This document shows positions 16,737 through 25,663 of a DNA stretch of 64,000 bases, piece after piece. The stretch lies in the NCBI GenBank assembly GCA_013791955.1, contig VMSW01000005.1:248001-312000 (forward strand). Reading direction: 5' to 3'. The notes beneath the pieces were generated by a model. The model was not told where the DNA came from, made no database searches, and saw only the letters and a list, made by a program, of their open reading frames with translations. The stretch is from Propionicimonas sp. (GTDB lineage: Bacteria; Actinomycetota; Actinomycetes; Propionibacteriales; Propionibacteriaceae). The first letter of the stretch is position 1, and every line of letters begins with the position of its first letter. The position numbers were made by a program, and so were the translations under genes.

Positions 16737-17684
16737 ATGGCGCGTCGTGCGCTCGGACCCGCCACGCTGCAACTGGTCCAGGCGCTGTCGAACCTGCCGT
16801 CAGCGCCGCTGTTAGTGGCCTGCTCAGGTGGCCCGGATTCATTGGCGCTGGCGGCTGCGGCCGCCGTCCTCGGTGATCGGCGGGGCACTGACGTCCGGGC
16901 GGTGGTGGTCGATCATGGGCTGCAGGCGGGCTCGGCCCAGGTGGCCGGTGGTGTCGTCGAACAACTCACCACCAAGTTGAGCCTGCCCGCAGTAGTGGTG
17001 TCGGTGGTGGTGGTGGCGACCGCGTCCGGCCCTGAGGCTGCCGCCCGAGCGGCCCGCTATGCCGCCCTGGAGGCTGCCGCTACCGACTCCGAATTGGTGT
17101 TGCTGGGCCACACTCTCGATGACCAGGCTGAGACGGTGTTGTTGGGCTTGGCCCGGGGATCGGGGCCGCGTTCGTTGGCTGGCATGCCTGCGGTCCGGGG
17201 GCGCTTCCACCGGCCATTGCTCGGTCTGCGCCGTCAGGTCACCGAGGCGGCTTGCGTCGAGTTGGGGTTGGCGGCCTGGGTTGATCCCCATAACAGCGAA
17301 GAGCGGTTCGCTCGCGTCCGGGTGCGGCAGCGGGTGCTGCCAGTGTTGGAGGCCGAGCTGGGTCCTGGAGTGGCTGAGGCTCTGGCACGATCGGCGGCCC
17401 TGGCTCGCGCGGACGCCGATCTGCTCGATGAGCTTGCAGCGGTCGAGTTGGGCGAGCCGGAGGCTGACCTGCTCGATTGCGCGCGACTGGCCCAACTGGC
17501 CCCGGCGCTGCGCTCGCGGGTGTTGCGGGCCTGGTTGCTCGCCTGCGGTGCTGCCGAGGTGAGCGCCGCCCATTTGGCCGCCGTGACCGGATTGGTCACC
17601 GACTGGCACGGGCAGCGTTGGGTGGAAATCCCCGGGCTTCGGGTGAGTCGAAGCCAGGGCTCACTACGGGCGGTCGGCAACTGA
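16737..17684 (+). CDS. tilS: tRNA(Ile)-lysidine synthase
   Basis: Modifies the wobble C34 of tRNA-Ile(CAU) to lysidine, changing both codon reading and charging. The 315-aa protein has the PP-loop ATPase motif SGGPDS at about residues 30-35 and the second motif GHTLDDQAETVLL. The C-terminal region is short, as in actinobacterial TilS. It starts 7 bp after the DUF2342 stop. Confidence 0.93.
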   Translation: MARRALGPATLQLVQALSNLPSAPLLVACSGGPDSLALAAAAAVLGDRRGTDVRAVVVDHGLQAGSAQVAGGVVEQLTTKLSLPAVVVSVVVVATASGPEAAARAARYAALEAAATDSELVLLGHTLDDQAETVLLGLARGSGPRSLAGMPAVRGRFHRPLLGLRRQVTEAACVELGLAAWVDPHNSEERFARVRVRQRVLPVLEAELGPGVAEALARSAALARADADLLDELAAVELGEPEADLLDCARLAQLAPALRSRVLRAWLLACGAAEVSAAHLAAVTGLVTDWHGQRWVEIPGLRVSRSQGSLRAVGN

Positions 17685-17701
17685 TGCACCGCTGAGCAGG
17701 G

Positions 17702-17707
17702 TAGGTT
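17702..17707 (+). promoter_or_regulatory. -10 element of a leaderless promoter
   Basis: TAGGTT followed by 7 nt and then GTG at 17715. Confidence 0.55.
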
Positions 17708-17714
17708 GTGCGGC

Positions 17715-18266
17715 GTGGATGCTGTTGATGTTGCCGCCGACCTCTCCGAAGTTCTCTACACCTCCGACCGGATAAATGCCCGGCTCGCCGAGGTGGCCGC
17801 GGAGATAGACCGCGACTACGTCGACAAGAACCCGCTGCTGGTGGGAGTGCTCAACGGTGCAGTGATGGTGATGGCCGATCTTTCCCGAGCGCTGCACATC
17901 GATTGCGCCATGGACTGGATGGCGATCTCGTCCTACGGGATGGGTACGCACTCTTCGGGGGTCGTGCGAATCCTGAAGGATCTGTCGACTGACCTGGTTG
18001 GGCGCCACGTGCTGGTGGTGGAAGACATCATCGACACCGGGCTGACGCTGACCTATCTGATGCAGAATCTGGCCTCCCGCAGCCCAGCGAGTCTGGAAAT
18101 CATGACCATGTTCCGCAAGCCGGAAGCGATGAAGATCGAGGTGGACGTGAAATACGTCGGCTTCGACCTGCCCAACAAGTTCGTCGTCGGCTACGGGCTG
18201 GACTACTCCGGCCGCTACCGCAACTTGCGCGACGTGGGCATTCTGGCGCCGCACGTCTATAGCTGA
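17715..18266 (+). CDS. hpt: Hypoxanthine phosphoribosyltransferase
   Basis: Purine salvage enzyme that makes IMP or GMP from hypoxanthine or guanine and PRPP. The 183-aa protein has the PRPP-binding motif VVEDIIDTGLTL and the flexible-loop segment AISSYGMGTHSSG. GTG at 17715 is selected because a TAGGTT hexamer lies 7 nt upstream. The tilS-hpt-ftsH order is widely conserved. Confidence 0.94.
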   Translation: MDAVDVAADLSEVLYTSDRINARLAEVAAEIDRDYVDKNPLLVGVLNGAVMVMADLSRALHIDCAMDWMAISSYGMGTHSSGVVRILKDLSTDLVGRHVLVVEDIIDTGLTLTYLMQNLASRSPASLEIMTMFRKPEAMKIEVDVKYVGFDLPNKFVVGYGLDYSGRYRNLRDVGILAPHVYS

Positions 18267-18337
18267 CCTTCGGCGGGGGAGTTGCCCGGTTCGGTATCGT
18301 CTACTTGCTCGTGCTCGATGCTTGACGAAAGCTGGCT

Positions 18338-20413
18338 ATGAACTTTTCCCGGATCTTCCGATCCCCGATCTTGTGGGTTGTCCTGGGCTTCTTGGGGATC
18401 GCGATCATCTTCGAGGTCGTGGGCAATGCCAACGGGTTCGTGGCAAAGCCGACCTCTGAGATCGTCCAACTCATCAACTCCGATACCCCGCTGACCGAAG
18501 TGGTCATCAACGATGGCGATCAGACCATCAAGGTGACCACCAAGGACGCGGTGCCGCTGAAGTACAAGTCAACCTGGATCCCGCCGCAGAATCAGCAACT
18601 GATCGATCGCCTGAATGCCCGGGTGAACGCTGGGATGCTCGACCGCTACTTGAGCGAGCCGGCCCAGCCGAACTTCTGGAGCACCTTCCTGTTCAGCGTG
18701 CTGCCCTTCCTGATCATCGGAATCCTGTTCTTCCTGATGCTGAACAACGTCCAAGGCGGCGGCAACCGAGTGCTCGGATTTGGCAAGTCGAAAGCCAAAC
18801 TGGCCAGCAAGGACACCCCCAAAACCACCTTCGCTGACGTGGCTGGCTGCGAAGAGGCCATCGAGGAACTTCAGGAGATCCGTGAGTTCCTCTCAGAGCC
18901 AGGGAAGTTCACCGCAGTCGGAGCGAAGATCCCCAAGGGCGTGCTGCTCTACGGACCGCCCGGCACCGGCAAAACGCTGCTGGCGCGCGCCGTGGCTGGC
19001 GAAGCTGGCGTCCCGTTCTTCTCGATCTCTGGTTCGGATTTCGTCGAGATGTTCGTCGGGGTCGGCGCCTCCCGGGTGCGTGATCTGTTCGAGCAGGCAA
19101 AGGAAGCCGCCCCAGCGATCGTCTTCATCGACGAGATCGATGCCGTCGGACGCCACCGCGGCGCCGGTATGGGCGGCGGCCATGACGAACGCGAACAGAC
19201 CCTTAACCAGCTGCTCGTCGAGATGGACGGGTTCGATGTGCGCGGCGGCGTGGTATTGATCGCCGCTACCAACCGACCTGATGTTCTCGACCCGGCGCTG
19301 CTTCGCCCGGGCCGCTTCGACCGGCAGATTCCGGTGGAGGCTCCGGACATGAAGGGCCGGTTGCAGATTCTTCGAGTCCATGCGGCCAACAAGCCGATCG
19401 GCACCGACGTCGACTTGGCGACGGTGGCCAAGCGCACCCCCGGGTTCACCGGCGCCGATCTGGCCAATGTGCTCAATGAGGCGGCCCTGCTTACCGCCCG
19501 AATGAACCTGCGGTTCATCGGCAAGCCGGAGTTGGACGAGGCTATTGATCGGGTCATTGGCGGGCCGCAGAAGCGCAGCCGAGTGATGAACGAGCGTGAG
19601 CTGTTGATCACCGCCTACCACGAGGGCGGACATGCCCTGGTAGCCGCGGCGATGCCAGCCACCGACCCGGTACAAAAGGTGACGATCCTGCCGCGCGGCC
19701 GGGCGTTGGGTTACACGATGGTGATGCCCGACGACGACAAGTACTCCCAGACTCGCGGTGAGCTGCTCGATCAGCTGGCCTACATGATGGGCGGACGGGC
19801 CGCCGAAGAGCTGGTCTTCCACGACCCGACCACCGGTGCCAGCAACGACATCGAGAAGGCCACCAAGCTGGCCCGGGCGATGGTCACCGAGTTCGGCATG
19901 ACTGAATCCCTCGGCGCGGTCAAATATGGCTCGGGCGACCGCGAGCCTTTCCTCGGGATGAGCTACGCCAGCGATTCGCGCACCTACTCCGAGGCGATCG
20001 CCGGCCAGGTGGACGCTGAAGTCTCCAAGCTGATCTCCACCGCCCACCAGGAGGCCTTCGACGTCCTGACTGCCAACCGGGATGTGTTGGACGAGTTGGT
20101 GCGGCAGTTGTTCGAGAAGGAGACTCTCGACAAGGAGCAGGTGGCCAAGATCTTCGAGCCGCTGCGGCGTTGGCCGAAGCGTGCGGCCTGGACGGGCTCG
20201 GAGACCCGTAAACCCAGCGACGTGCCGCCGATTGATCCGCCGGAGCGACCGACGCCCCCGGATCCGGCCCTGCCGCCAGCCGGACTGATGCCGGGCTACC
20301 CGGGCTACCCTGCGCCCTACCCAGTGCCCGAACAGGCGCCGCCGGCCTACCCGCCGCTGTACCCAGGGGATCAGGGCATCGGAGGGGATGCCCCCAAACA
20401 ACCGGGGGCCTGA
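18338..20413 (+). CDS. ftsH: ATP-dependent zinc metalloprotease FtsH
   Basis: Membrane-bound AAA+ protease that degrades misfolded and regulatory proteins. The 691-aa protein has TM segments at about 10-28 and 118-136 around an extracytoplasmic domain. Walker A is GPPGTGKT (about 206-213), Walker B FIDEID, and the SRH region [20 protein letters not shown]. The zinc site is HEGGH (about 428-432), Gly replacing the commoner Ala. The last 90 or so residues are Pro/Tyr-rich ([11 protein letters not shown]), typical of actinobacterial FtsH. Confidence 0.96.
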   Translation: MNFSRIFRSPILWVVLGFLGIAIIFEVVGNANGFVAKPTSEIVQLINSDTPLTEVVINDGDQTIKVTTKDAVPLKYKSTWIPPQNQQLIDRLNARVNAGMLDRYLSEPAQPNFWSTFLFSVLPFLIIGILFFLMLNNVQGGGNRVLGFGKSKAKLASKDTPKTTFADVAGCEEAIEELQEIREFLSEPGKFTAVGAKIPKGVLLYGPPGTGKTLLARAVAGEAGVPFFSISGSDFVEMFVGVGASRVRDLFEQAKEAAPAIVFIDEIDAVGRHRGAGMGGGHDEREQTLNQLLVEMDGFDVRGGVVLIAATNRPDVLDPALLRPGRFDRQIPVEAPDMKGRLQILRVHAANKPIGTDVDLATVAKRTPGFTGADLANVLNEAALLTARMNLRFIGKPELDEAIDRVIGGPQKRSRVMNERELLITAYHEGGHALVAAAMPATDPVQKVTILPRGRALGYTMVMPDDDKYSQTRGELLDQLAYMMGGRAAEELVFHDPTTGASNDIEKATKLARAMVTEFGMTESLGAVKYGSGDREPFLGMSYASDSRTYSEAIAGQVDAEVSKLISTAHQEAFDVLTANRDVLDELVRQLFEKETLDKEQVAKIFEPLRRWPKRAAWTGSETRKPSDVPPIDPPERPTPPDPALPPAGLMPGYPGYPAPYPVPEQAPPAYPPLYPGDQGIGGDAPKQPGA

Positions 20414-20416
20414 GTC

Positions 20417-20977
20417 ATGGCAGTAGACCAGGAGCGAGTGGCTGCCGCAGTGCGCGAAATCCTCATCGGCATCGGTGAGGACCCAGATCGAGACGGGTTG
20501 TTGGCAACGCCCGCACGAGTGGCCAGGGCCTATGCGGAGGTGTTCGCCGGCCTGGACGCCGATCCGGCCGAAGTGCTTTCGACCACCTTTGAGTTGAGCC
20601 ACGACGAGATGGTGCTGGTGCGCGACATTGAGTTGTGGAGTGTCTGCGAGCATCACTTGCTGCCGTTCACAGGGGTGGCGCACATCGGCTACATCCCAAG
20701 TCATGGCCGGGTGACTGGCTTGAGCAAGCTGGCCAGGCTAGTGGACGCGTTCGCCAAGCGCCCGCAGGTGCAGGAGCGGTTGACCTCGCAGATCGCCGAC
20801 GCCCTGGTGGAGCATCTGGGTGCCCGTGGCGTGATCGTGGTGATTGAGGCCGAGCACTTGTGTATGACGATGCGCGGGGTGCGAAAGCCTGGTGCGAAGA
20901 CGGTCACCAGCGCCGTCCGCGGGGTGATGGCCAACCCGGCCACCCGGGCCGAAGTGATGAGCCTGATCATCGGCTGA
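20417..20977 (+). CDS. folE: GTP cyclohydrolase I
   Basis: First enzyme of folate synthesis, converting GTP to dihydroneopterin triphosphate. The 186-aa protein has zinc ligands in the VCEHHLLPF and EHLCMTMRG segments and the conserved [17 protein letters not shown]. It starts 3 bp after ftsH. It belongs with folP, folB and folK downstream, from which it is separated by an unrelated lipoprotein gene. Confidence 0.96.
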   Translation: MAVDQERVAAAVREILIGIGEDPDRDGLLATPARVARAYAEVFAGLDADPAEVLSTTFELSHDEMVLVRDIELWSVCEHHLLPFTGVAHIGYIPSHGRVTGLSKLARLVDAFAKRPQVQERLTSQIADALVEHLGARGVIVVIEAEHLCMTMRGVRKPGAKTVTSAVRGVMANPATRAEVMSLIIG

Positions 20978-21045
20978 GCCAGCTCGGCGACCTGCGACAT
21001 AGCCACAAGCGCGTTGGCCCCCTGTCGCTCGAGGAGCCAGCACAC

Positions 21046-21051
21046 TACTGT
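21046..21051 (+). promoter_or_regulatory. -10 element of a leaderless promoter
   Basis: TACTGT followed by 7 nt and then ATG at 21059. Confidence 0.5.
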
Positions 21052-21058
21052 CTGGGGA

Positions 21059-22219
21059 ATGATGCGTACCCCTCCTCGTGTGTTGGTAGTCGCGATAGCC
21101 ACCATGGTCTCCTTGTCGGCATGTGCCGCTCCTTCGGGGGCGGCGGTAGCGGGACCCGCCACCGATGGCGGCTCGACGGTGACCTCTACGCCGCAGGCCC
21201 CGGCCACGCCAACCCAAACCGCGACCGCCACGGCGACGCAGTTCACCGCCACCGCGGGCAACCCCAAAGGCAAAATGAAGGTGCCGTCCTATGGGCGACC
21301 GGTGAAGTCCACCAAGCCAAACCGGGTGATCGGCACCGGCACGCCGGCCAGCTGCACCTCGGCCGCGGTGGTGGCTGCGGTAGCCAAGGGCGGGATCATC
21401 AAGTTCAACTGCGGCCCAGACCCGGTAACGATCACCATGCTGGCTACGGCCAAAGTGCGCAACACCAGCAAACTGGTGGTGCTGGATGGTGGCGGGAAGG
21501 TCACCCTCAGCGGCGACAAGAAGCGGCGGATTCTCTACCAGAACACCTGCGACCAGGCCCAGGTTTGGACGACCTCACACTGCCAAAACCAGCAGTATCC
21601 GCGGCTGGTGGTGCAGAACCTGACTTTCGCTGACGGCAACTCCACCGGGCAGCGCGCCGAAGGCGGTGGCGGCGGAGCGATCTTTGTGCGCGGTGGCCGT
21701 TTCACCGCGGTGAACTCCACCTTCGTCGGCAACACCTGCGATTCGACTGGTCCGGATTTGGGCGGTGCCGCGATTCGGGTGCTCAGCCAATACAAGAACA
21801 AGCCGGCCTATGTGACCGCCAGCACCTTCGAGGGCGGGAGATGCTCCAATGGTGGCGCGCTCAGCAGCATCGGGGTGTCCTGGGTGGTGTTGAACAGCTT
21901 GTTCACCAACAACAAAGCGATCGGCAAGGGCGCCAACCCCAAGCGATCAGGTACCCCCGGCGGCGGCAGCGGCGGCGCGATCTATGCCGACGGCAACAAG
22001 TTCAACATCCGAATCGGTGGCACCGTGATCCAGAACAACGACGCCGTGGAGGGTGGCGGCGCCATCTTCTTCGTTAGCAACAACCGGACCGGCAAGCTGC
22101 GGATTGAATACTCGACGCTGAAGAACAATCCGAGCCACCGATTCTGGACCCGTGGCTACCCTGGCATCTTCTTCCTGGGCAAGGGCAAGCCGTCCTTGTC
22201 CCACTCCAAGCTGAGCTGA
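21059..22219 (+). CDS. Lipoprotein with a right-handed parallel beta-helix domain
   Basis: A 386-aa exported protein. The signal peptide ends in a lipobox (MVSLSAC). A Thr/Ala/Pro linker follows, then a pectin-lyase-like beta-helix with recurring GGGGAIFVRGG, GGALSSIG, SGGAIYADGN and GGGAIFFVSN turns and stacked Asn-rich coils. Such folds occur in polysaccharide-active enzymes and in adhesins; no catalytic Asp/Arg set is evident, so the function is open. It interrupts the folE-folP order and has its own leaderless promoter. ATG 21062 is an alternative start. Confidence 0.78.
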   Translation: MMRTPPRVLVVAIATMVSLSACAAPSGAAVAGPATDGGSTVTSTPQAPATPTQTATATATQFTATAGNPKGKMKVPSYGRPVKSTKPNRVIGTGTPASCTSAAVVAAVAKGGIIKFNCGPDPVTITMLATAKVRNTSKLVVLDGGGKVTLSGDKKRRILYQNTCDQAQVWTTSHCQNQQYPRLVVQNLTFADGNSTGQRAEGGGGGAIFVRGGRFTAVNSTFVGNTCDSTGPDLGGAAIRVLSQYKNKPAYVTASTFEGGRCSNGGALSSIGVSWVVLNSLFTNNKAIGKGANPKRSGTPGGGSGGAIYADGNKFNIRIGGTVIQNNDAVEGGGAIFFVSNNRTGKLRIEYSTLKNNPSHRFWTRGYPGIFFLGKGKPSLSHSKLS

Positions 22220-22230
22220 ACCCGCCAACC

Positions 22231-22331
22231 AGTTGGCTGAGCCCGTCGAAGCCTCTGACCAGCAGGACCCTTCGACAGGCTCAGGGAACTGCAGTTGGCT
22301 GAGCCCGTCGAAGCCTCTGACCAGCAGGACC
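22231..22331. repeat. REP-like repeat block with a 39-bp direct repeat
   Basis: A 39-bp sequence beginning AGTTGGCTGAGCCCGTCGAA occurs at 22231-22269 and again at 22293-22331. Between them is the inverted relative CCCTTCGACAGGCTCAGGGA (22268-22290). These are the same two unit types seen at 41.7 and 42.3 kb, in opposite orientation. The block lies between the beta-helix gene and folP. Confidence 0.88.
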
Positions 22332-22351
22332 TTGGACGCTTCGAGTTTGGC

Positions 22352-22357
22352 TAGGCT
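22352..22357 (+). promoter_or_regulatory. -10 element of a leaderless promoter (folP)
   Basis: TAGGCT followed by TCGCTG (6 nt) and then GTG at 22364. It shows that folP has its own promoter downstream of the repeat block. Confidence 0.6.
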
Positions 22358-22363
22358 TCGCTG

Positions 22364-23191
22364 GTGAGCAAACTGCCGCGTCCGGGACGCACCCTGGTGA
22401 TGGGGGTGCTGAACGTCACCCCCGATTCGTTCTCTGACGGGGGCGACTTTCTCGATGCCGACGCTGCAGTGACCCGCGGTTTGGCGCTGGCCGCCGAAGG
22501 CGCCGATTTGGTGGACGTTGGTGGCGAGTCGACCCGCCCGGGCGCTGGTCGGATCGATCTGGACGCCGAACTGGCGCGGGTTCTGCCGGTGGTGGAGCGA
22601 CTGGCCGCGGCAGGGGTGGCGGTCTCGGTTGACACCACCAGGTCAGAAGTTGCGGCGGCGGCCGTGGCTGCTGGCGCAGTGTTAGTCAACGACGTCTCTG
22701 GGGGTCTGGCTGACGAGCAGATGCTAGCGACCGTAGCCGACCTTGATTGCGCCTACCTGGCGATGCATTGGCGGGGCCATTCGGCCGAAATGCAGCAGCG
22801 GGCCGTCTATCAAGACGTTGTTGCTGAAGTAATCGCTGAGCTGTCTGATCGGGTGGCGGCGGCGAAAGCAGCCGGCATCAAGGCGTCCCGGTTGGTGATC
22901 GATCCGGGACTGGGCTTCGCCAAGACCGTGGAACAAAACTGGACGCTGCTGCGTGAGCTTGATCAGTTCGACCGCTTGGGACTACCGATCCTGGTGGGTA
23001 CGTCCCGGAAGCGCTTCCTGGGGGAACTGCTGGCCGATGCTGACGGCGCCCGCCCGCCAAAAGAACGTGATGATGCGACCACCGCGTTGACCGCGCTGCT
23101 GGCGGCTACTGGGGTTTGGGGGGTGCGCACGCACACCGTGCGTCCACAACTCGATGCGATCCTGGTCGCGGGGATGTGGCAGCGCCGCTGA
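22364..23191 (+). CDS. folP: Dihydropteroate synthase
   Basis: Condenses 6-hydroxymethyl-dihydropterin pyrophosphate with p-aminobenzoate and is the target of sulfonamides. The 275-aa TIM-barrel protein has the signature GVLNVTPDSFSDGG near the N-terminus, then GGESTRPGA and the phosphate-binding VGTSRKRFLG. First gene of a folP-folB-folK-DUF3180 operon. Confidence 0.96.
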   Translation: MSKLPRPGRTLVMGVLNVTPDSFSDGGDFLDADAAVTRGLALAAEGADLVDVGGESTRPGAGRIDLDAELARVLPVVERLAAAGVAVSVDTTRSEVAAAAVAAGAVLVNDVSGGLADEQMLATVADLDCAYLAMHWRGHSAEMQQRAVYQDVVAEVIAELSDRVAAAKAAGIKASRLVIDPGLGFAKTVEQNWTLLRELDQFDRLGLPILVGTSRKRFLGELLADADGARPPKERDDATTALTALLAATGVWGVRTHTVRPQLDAILVAGMWQRR

Positions 23192-23221
23192 GCGGCTATG
23201 GTTCGCCAAGGAGGCGAGGCG

Positions 23222-23587
23222 ATGGCAGCGGCAGACCGAATCCGGCTAACCGGAATTCGAGTGGACGCTGCCCATGGGGTCTATCCGGAAGAGAAGCTGC
23301 GACCGCAGCCATTCCTGATTGACGTCGAAGCTAGCCTGCGGCCGCGTCCAGACAGTGATGAGTTGGCCACCACCGTCGACTATTCAGTACTGGCGGCAGC
23401 GATCGCCGAAACCGCGAGCACCGGTTCGGTAGATCTGATCGAAACCCTGGCCGAACGGGTTGCGGCAACCTGCCTGGCCGATGTGAGAATCGAGGCGGTC
23501 GAGGTGACCGTCCACAAACCTCAAGCACCAATGCCCGTTCCCGTCACTGGCGTCAGCGTCACAATCACCCGTAGGAGCCAGCAATGA
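23222..23587 (+). CDS. folB: Dihydroneopterin aldolase
   Basis: Makes 6-hydroxymethyl-dihydropterin in the folate pathway. The 121-aa protein has RIRLTGIRVDAAHGVYPEEK and the tail VTVHKPQAPMPVP with the conserved Lys-Pro. The ATG at 23222 is set by AAGGAGG at 23208-23214. The stop overlaps the folK start (ATGA). Confidence 0.94.
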   Translation: MAAADRIRLTGIRVDAAHGVYPEEKLRPQPFLIDVEASLRPRPDSDELATTVDYSVLAAAIAETASTGSVDLIETLAERVAATCLADVRIEAVEVTVHKPQAPMPVPVTGVSVTITRRSQQ

Positions 23588-24126
23588 GCGATGACTACCT
23601 AGATATCGACGTCCTATCCGGGATGAGCCCGCTGCGGGAGGCAGTCTTCTCACTCGGCTCCAATCTCGGGGACCGATTTGAGTACCTGCAAGGCGCAGTC
23701 AAGCATCTGCGGACGACGCCAGGCTTGAAGGTGACCGGCATCTCTTCGGTTTACGAGACGACGCCGGTCGGCCCGCTGGATCAGCCGGACTTCCTGAATC
23801 TGGTGGTGGTCACTTCTTCCTCACTGGCCTCGATGGTGATGTTGGAGCGCGCCCTGGCCATCGAGGATGCGTTTGAGCGGGTCCGTGAAGTTCCCGGCGG
23901 GCCTCGTACGGTGGACGTGGATCTGATCGCCGTCGATGACCGGCAGATCAACAACGACTTCATCACGCTGCCGCACCCGCGGGCCCACGAGCGTGGCTTC
24001 GTGCTGGTGCCGTGGCTGGAGTTGAGGCCGGATGCCGAGATCGTGGGTCAGGGCAAAATCGCTGACCTGGTGGCCGGGGTGGACGTGACTGGCGTGCGGC
24101 TTCGGGCTGACCTGCGAGTTGAGTAA
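23584..24126 (+). CDS. folK: 2-amino-4-hydroxy-6-hydroxymethyldihydropteridine diphosphokinase
   Basis: Pyrophosphorylates the pterin to give the folP substrate. The 180-aa protein has LGSNLGDR, the family signature GPRTVDVDLIAVD and LPHPRAHERGFVLVPW. Coupled to folB by the ATGA overlap and to the next gene by a TAATG overlap. Confidence 0.95.
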   Translation: MSDDYLDIDVLSGMSPLREAVFSLGSNLGDRFEYLQGAVKHLRTTPGLKVTGISSVYETTPVGPLDQPDFLNLVVVTSSSLASMVMLERALAIEDAFERVREVPGGPRTVDVDLIAVDDRQINNDFITLPHPRAHERGFVLVPWLELRPDAEIVGQGKIADLVAGVDVTGVRLRADLRVE

Positions 24127-24644
24127 TGCCCGATCCTGAGCCTCAGGGCACGGTTGCGCCCACGGGCTGGCAGGCGGTCGTCGCGGCCGTCCTGATCGGT
24201 GCCGGCACTGGCTGGTTGATCTTCGATGTGCCAGATCGACTTGGCTGGCCGTTGCCGGCGCTGCCGATGATCGGATCGGGGGCCATTGCCGTCTTGGCGG
24301 TCTCGGTTGGCTTCGCGGCGTGGTCGACCCATCGGCGGATTCAGGTGCGACGCGAGCCCGTCCTGCCAGCTCGGGCTGTGACCTTGCTGGTGCTCGGGAA
24401 AACTTGCCTGCTGGCTGGTGCCGGGATGGCTGCCGGCTATGCGGTGGTGTTCGGTTACTTCCTGAATAGGCTGGCCGCAGAACTGGCCAGAGAGCGAGTG
24501 ATCAGTTCTGCAGTGGCCGCAGTTGGCGCAATCGGGTTGGCTATCGGCGGTGCAATTCTGGAGCGTTCCTGCCGAATTCCTGGTCCCCCTAGCGGGGACG
24601 CCACGCCGAAGGGCCTTCCGAGAAGTCCGGGGAGCCCCGACTAG
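24126..24644 (+). CDS. DUF3180 membrane protein
   Basis: A 172-aa protein with four predicted membrane helices (about 15-33, 46-63, 84-110 and 124-142). DUF3180 genes commonly follow folK in actinobacteria; no function is established. The start shares an A with the folK stop (TAATG). The C-terminal 30 residues are Pro/Gly-rich and hydrophilic. Confidence 0.82.
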   Translation: MPDPEPQGTVAPTGWQAVVAAVLIGAGTGWLIFDVPDRLGWPLPALPMIGSGAIAVLAVSVGFAAWSTHRRIQVRREPVLPARAVTLLVLGKTCLLAGAGMAAGYAVVFGYFLNRLAAELARERVISSAVAAVGAIGLAIGGAILERSCRIPGPPSGDATPKGLPRSPGSPD

Positions 24645-24647
24645 ACT
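24642..24647 (+). promoter_or_regulatory. -10 element of a leaderless promoter
   Basis: TAGACT, overlapping the DUF3180 stop, followed by CTGCGAC (7 nt) and then GTG at 24655. Confidence 0.55.
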
Positions 24648-24654
24648 CTGCGAC

Positions 24655-25278
24655 GTGTTACCCGTAGCCGCTTCGAGGAAAGCGATACCTTCCCCGCGCC
24701 GCCGCTTCACGCGGCTCTCGTTGCTCGGTTCGGCAGTTGCTGCAGTTGTTGCTGGATTCGGTGGGGTGTGGTTGCCCATCGGTTTGGTGCTGGCAGTTGC
24801 TGGCGGTGTCCTTGCTGCCACCTTCGGGTGGCGAGAAGTCAGGACGACCCGAACGACGCTACAAGCTGAACAGCGTGATGATGCCAAACGTGCCTCCGAA
24901 TTGATGCAGCAAGCGACTCGGCAGCACCTCGGCATTGTGAAGCTGTTGAGCTCACGTAATGAAGTACTAGTCCACCAACTCGCTGAGACCCGCTCGGAGT
25001 CGGCGACTCTTGCCCGTGAGGCCTCCCGGCTTCGCGGTGACAAGATCGCGCTGCAGTTCGAGCTCAATCAGCGGACGCTTGAACTCACCACTGTGCGTGA
25101 GAGCCTGGACGCCGTTCAGGCCGCCCTCGACGCGGATGTGGTACCTCTGCCGGTACGCCAGATCGCTGACACTGCAAGTCACGATTTGTGGACCGAGGAC
25201 GGTTTTCCGACCGTCATTCAGCTGGCAGCCCTGGCTAATCCGCCAGTGCGCCAGGTGGAGCAGCGCAAGCACGCCTGA
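24655..25278 (+). CDS. Two-helix membrane protein with a long coiled coil, unknown function
   Basis: A 207-aa protein with no family I recognise. A basic N-terminus (PSPRRRFTR) precedes two closely spaced membrane helices (about 21-39 and 41-58) forming a hairpin. A charged heptad-rich region with predicted coiled coil (about 61-160) follows, containing HQLAETRSESATLAREASRL. The C-terminal 45 residues look globular (PLPVRQIADTASHDLWTEDG). The topology suggests a cytoplasmic rod tethered to the membrane, as in some division or polarity proteins, but nothing proves this. The start is set by the leaderless promoter. Confidence 0.75.
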   Translation: MLPVAASRKAIPSPRRRFTRLSLLGSAVAAVVAGFGGVWLPIGLVLAVAGGVLAATFGWREVRTTRTTLQAEQRDDAKRASELMQQATRQHLGIVKLLSSRNEVLVHQLAETRSESATLAREASRLRGDKIALQFELNQRTLELTTVRESLDAVQAALDADVVPLPVRQIADTASHDLWTEDGFPTVIQLAALANPPVRQVEQRKHA

Positions 25279-25291
25279 GGCGACAACTAAG

Positions 25292-25323
25292 CATCGCACC
25301 CGACCCAACGGTCGGGTGCGATG
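25292..25323 (+). terminator. 14-bp hairpin terminator
   Basis: Arms 25292-25305 and 25310-25323 are perfectly complementary with a 4-nt loop CAAC, followed by TCGTTTA. Confidence 0.85.
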
Positions 25324-25626
25324 TCGTTTACGCCGGAGTCCAGCGAGGCTTGAAATAGCTGTCAGATGGCATCCAGAAGCACGCGAGATCGTGCAGTCTG
25401 GGAGTGCGTCTGTGCACTTTGGTGCAAAACTACTTACCAAACCCAAGCCGCTTTGGATGGTCGATTTTAGTGAACACCGTACTCCAGGCTCCCGTCTTAT
25501 GTGACCGATACCCCAAGCCAGAACTTCGCGGTTGGCAAGGATGAAACAAAGCACCAAGATTCAGAAGTTGGCTTGCGAATAGCTACCTAAGGTATATGCT
25601 TCCAGAACGCATTGGGGAGCCAATTT

Positions 25627-25645
25627 GCTACCGTCTCCCGGTAGC
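25627..25645 (+). promoter_or_regulatory. Leader hairpin before lsr2
   Basis: GCTACCG-TCTCC-CGGTAGC, perfect 7-bp stem, ending 5 nt before the GAAAGG ribosome binding site of lsr2. It may influence translation or mRNA stability. Confidence 0.45.
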
Positions 25646-25663
25646 CGAATCGAAAGGACCGAC

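Larger units (their letters stand above)
25279..25663. other. 385-bp gap before lsr2
   Basis: It holds a terminator for the preceding gene (25292-25323) and a 7-bp hairpin just before lsr2 (25627-25645). The middle part is visibly richer in A and T than its surroundings and has no ORF with a convincing start and codon usage. A possible lsr2 promoter lies near TAAGGTATAT at about 25589-25598. Lsr2 prefers AT-rich DNA, so this could be where it regulates itself (inference). Confidence 0.55.

Noticed and set aside
18893-20704. Long open frame on the minus strand (about 600 codons) opposite ftsH and folE
   Set aside because: It is fully antisense to two certain genes, its product has no recognisable domain, and high-GC third positions keep the complementary frame open.
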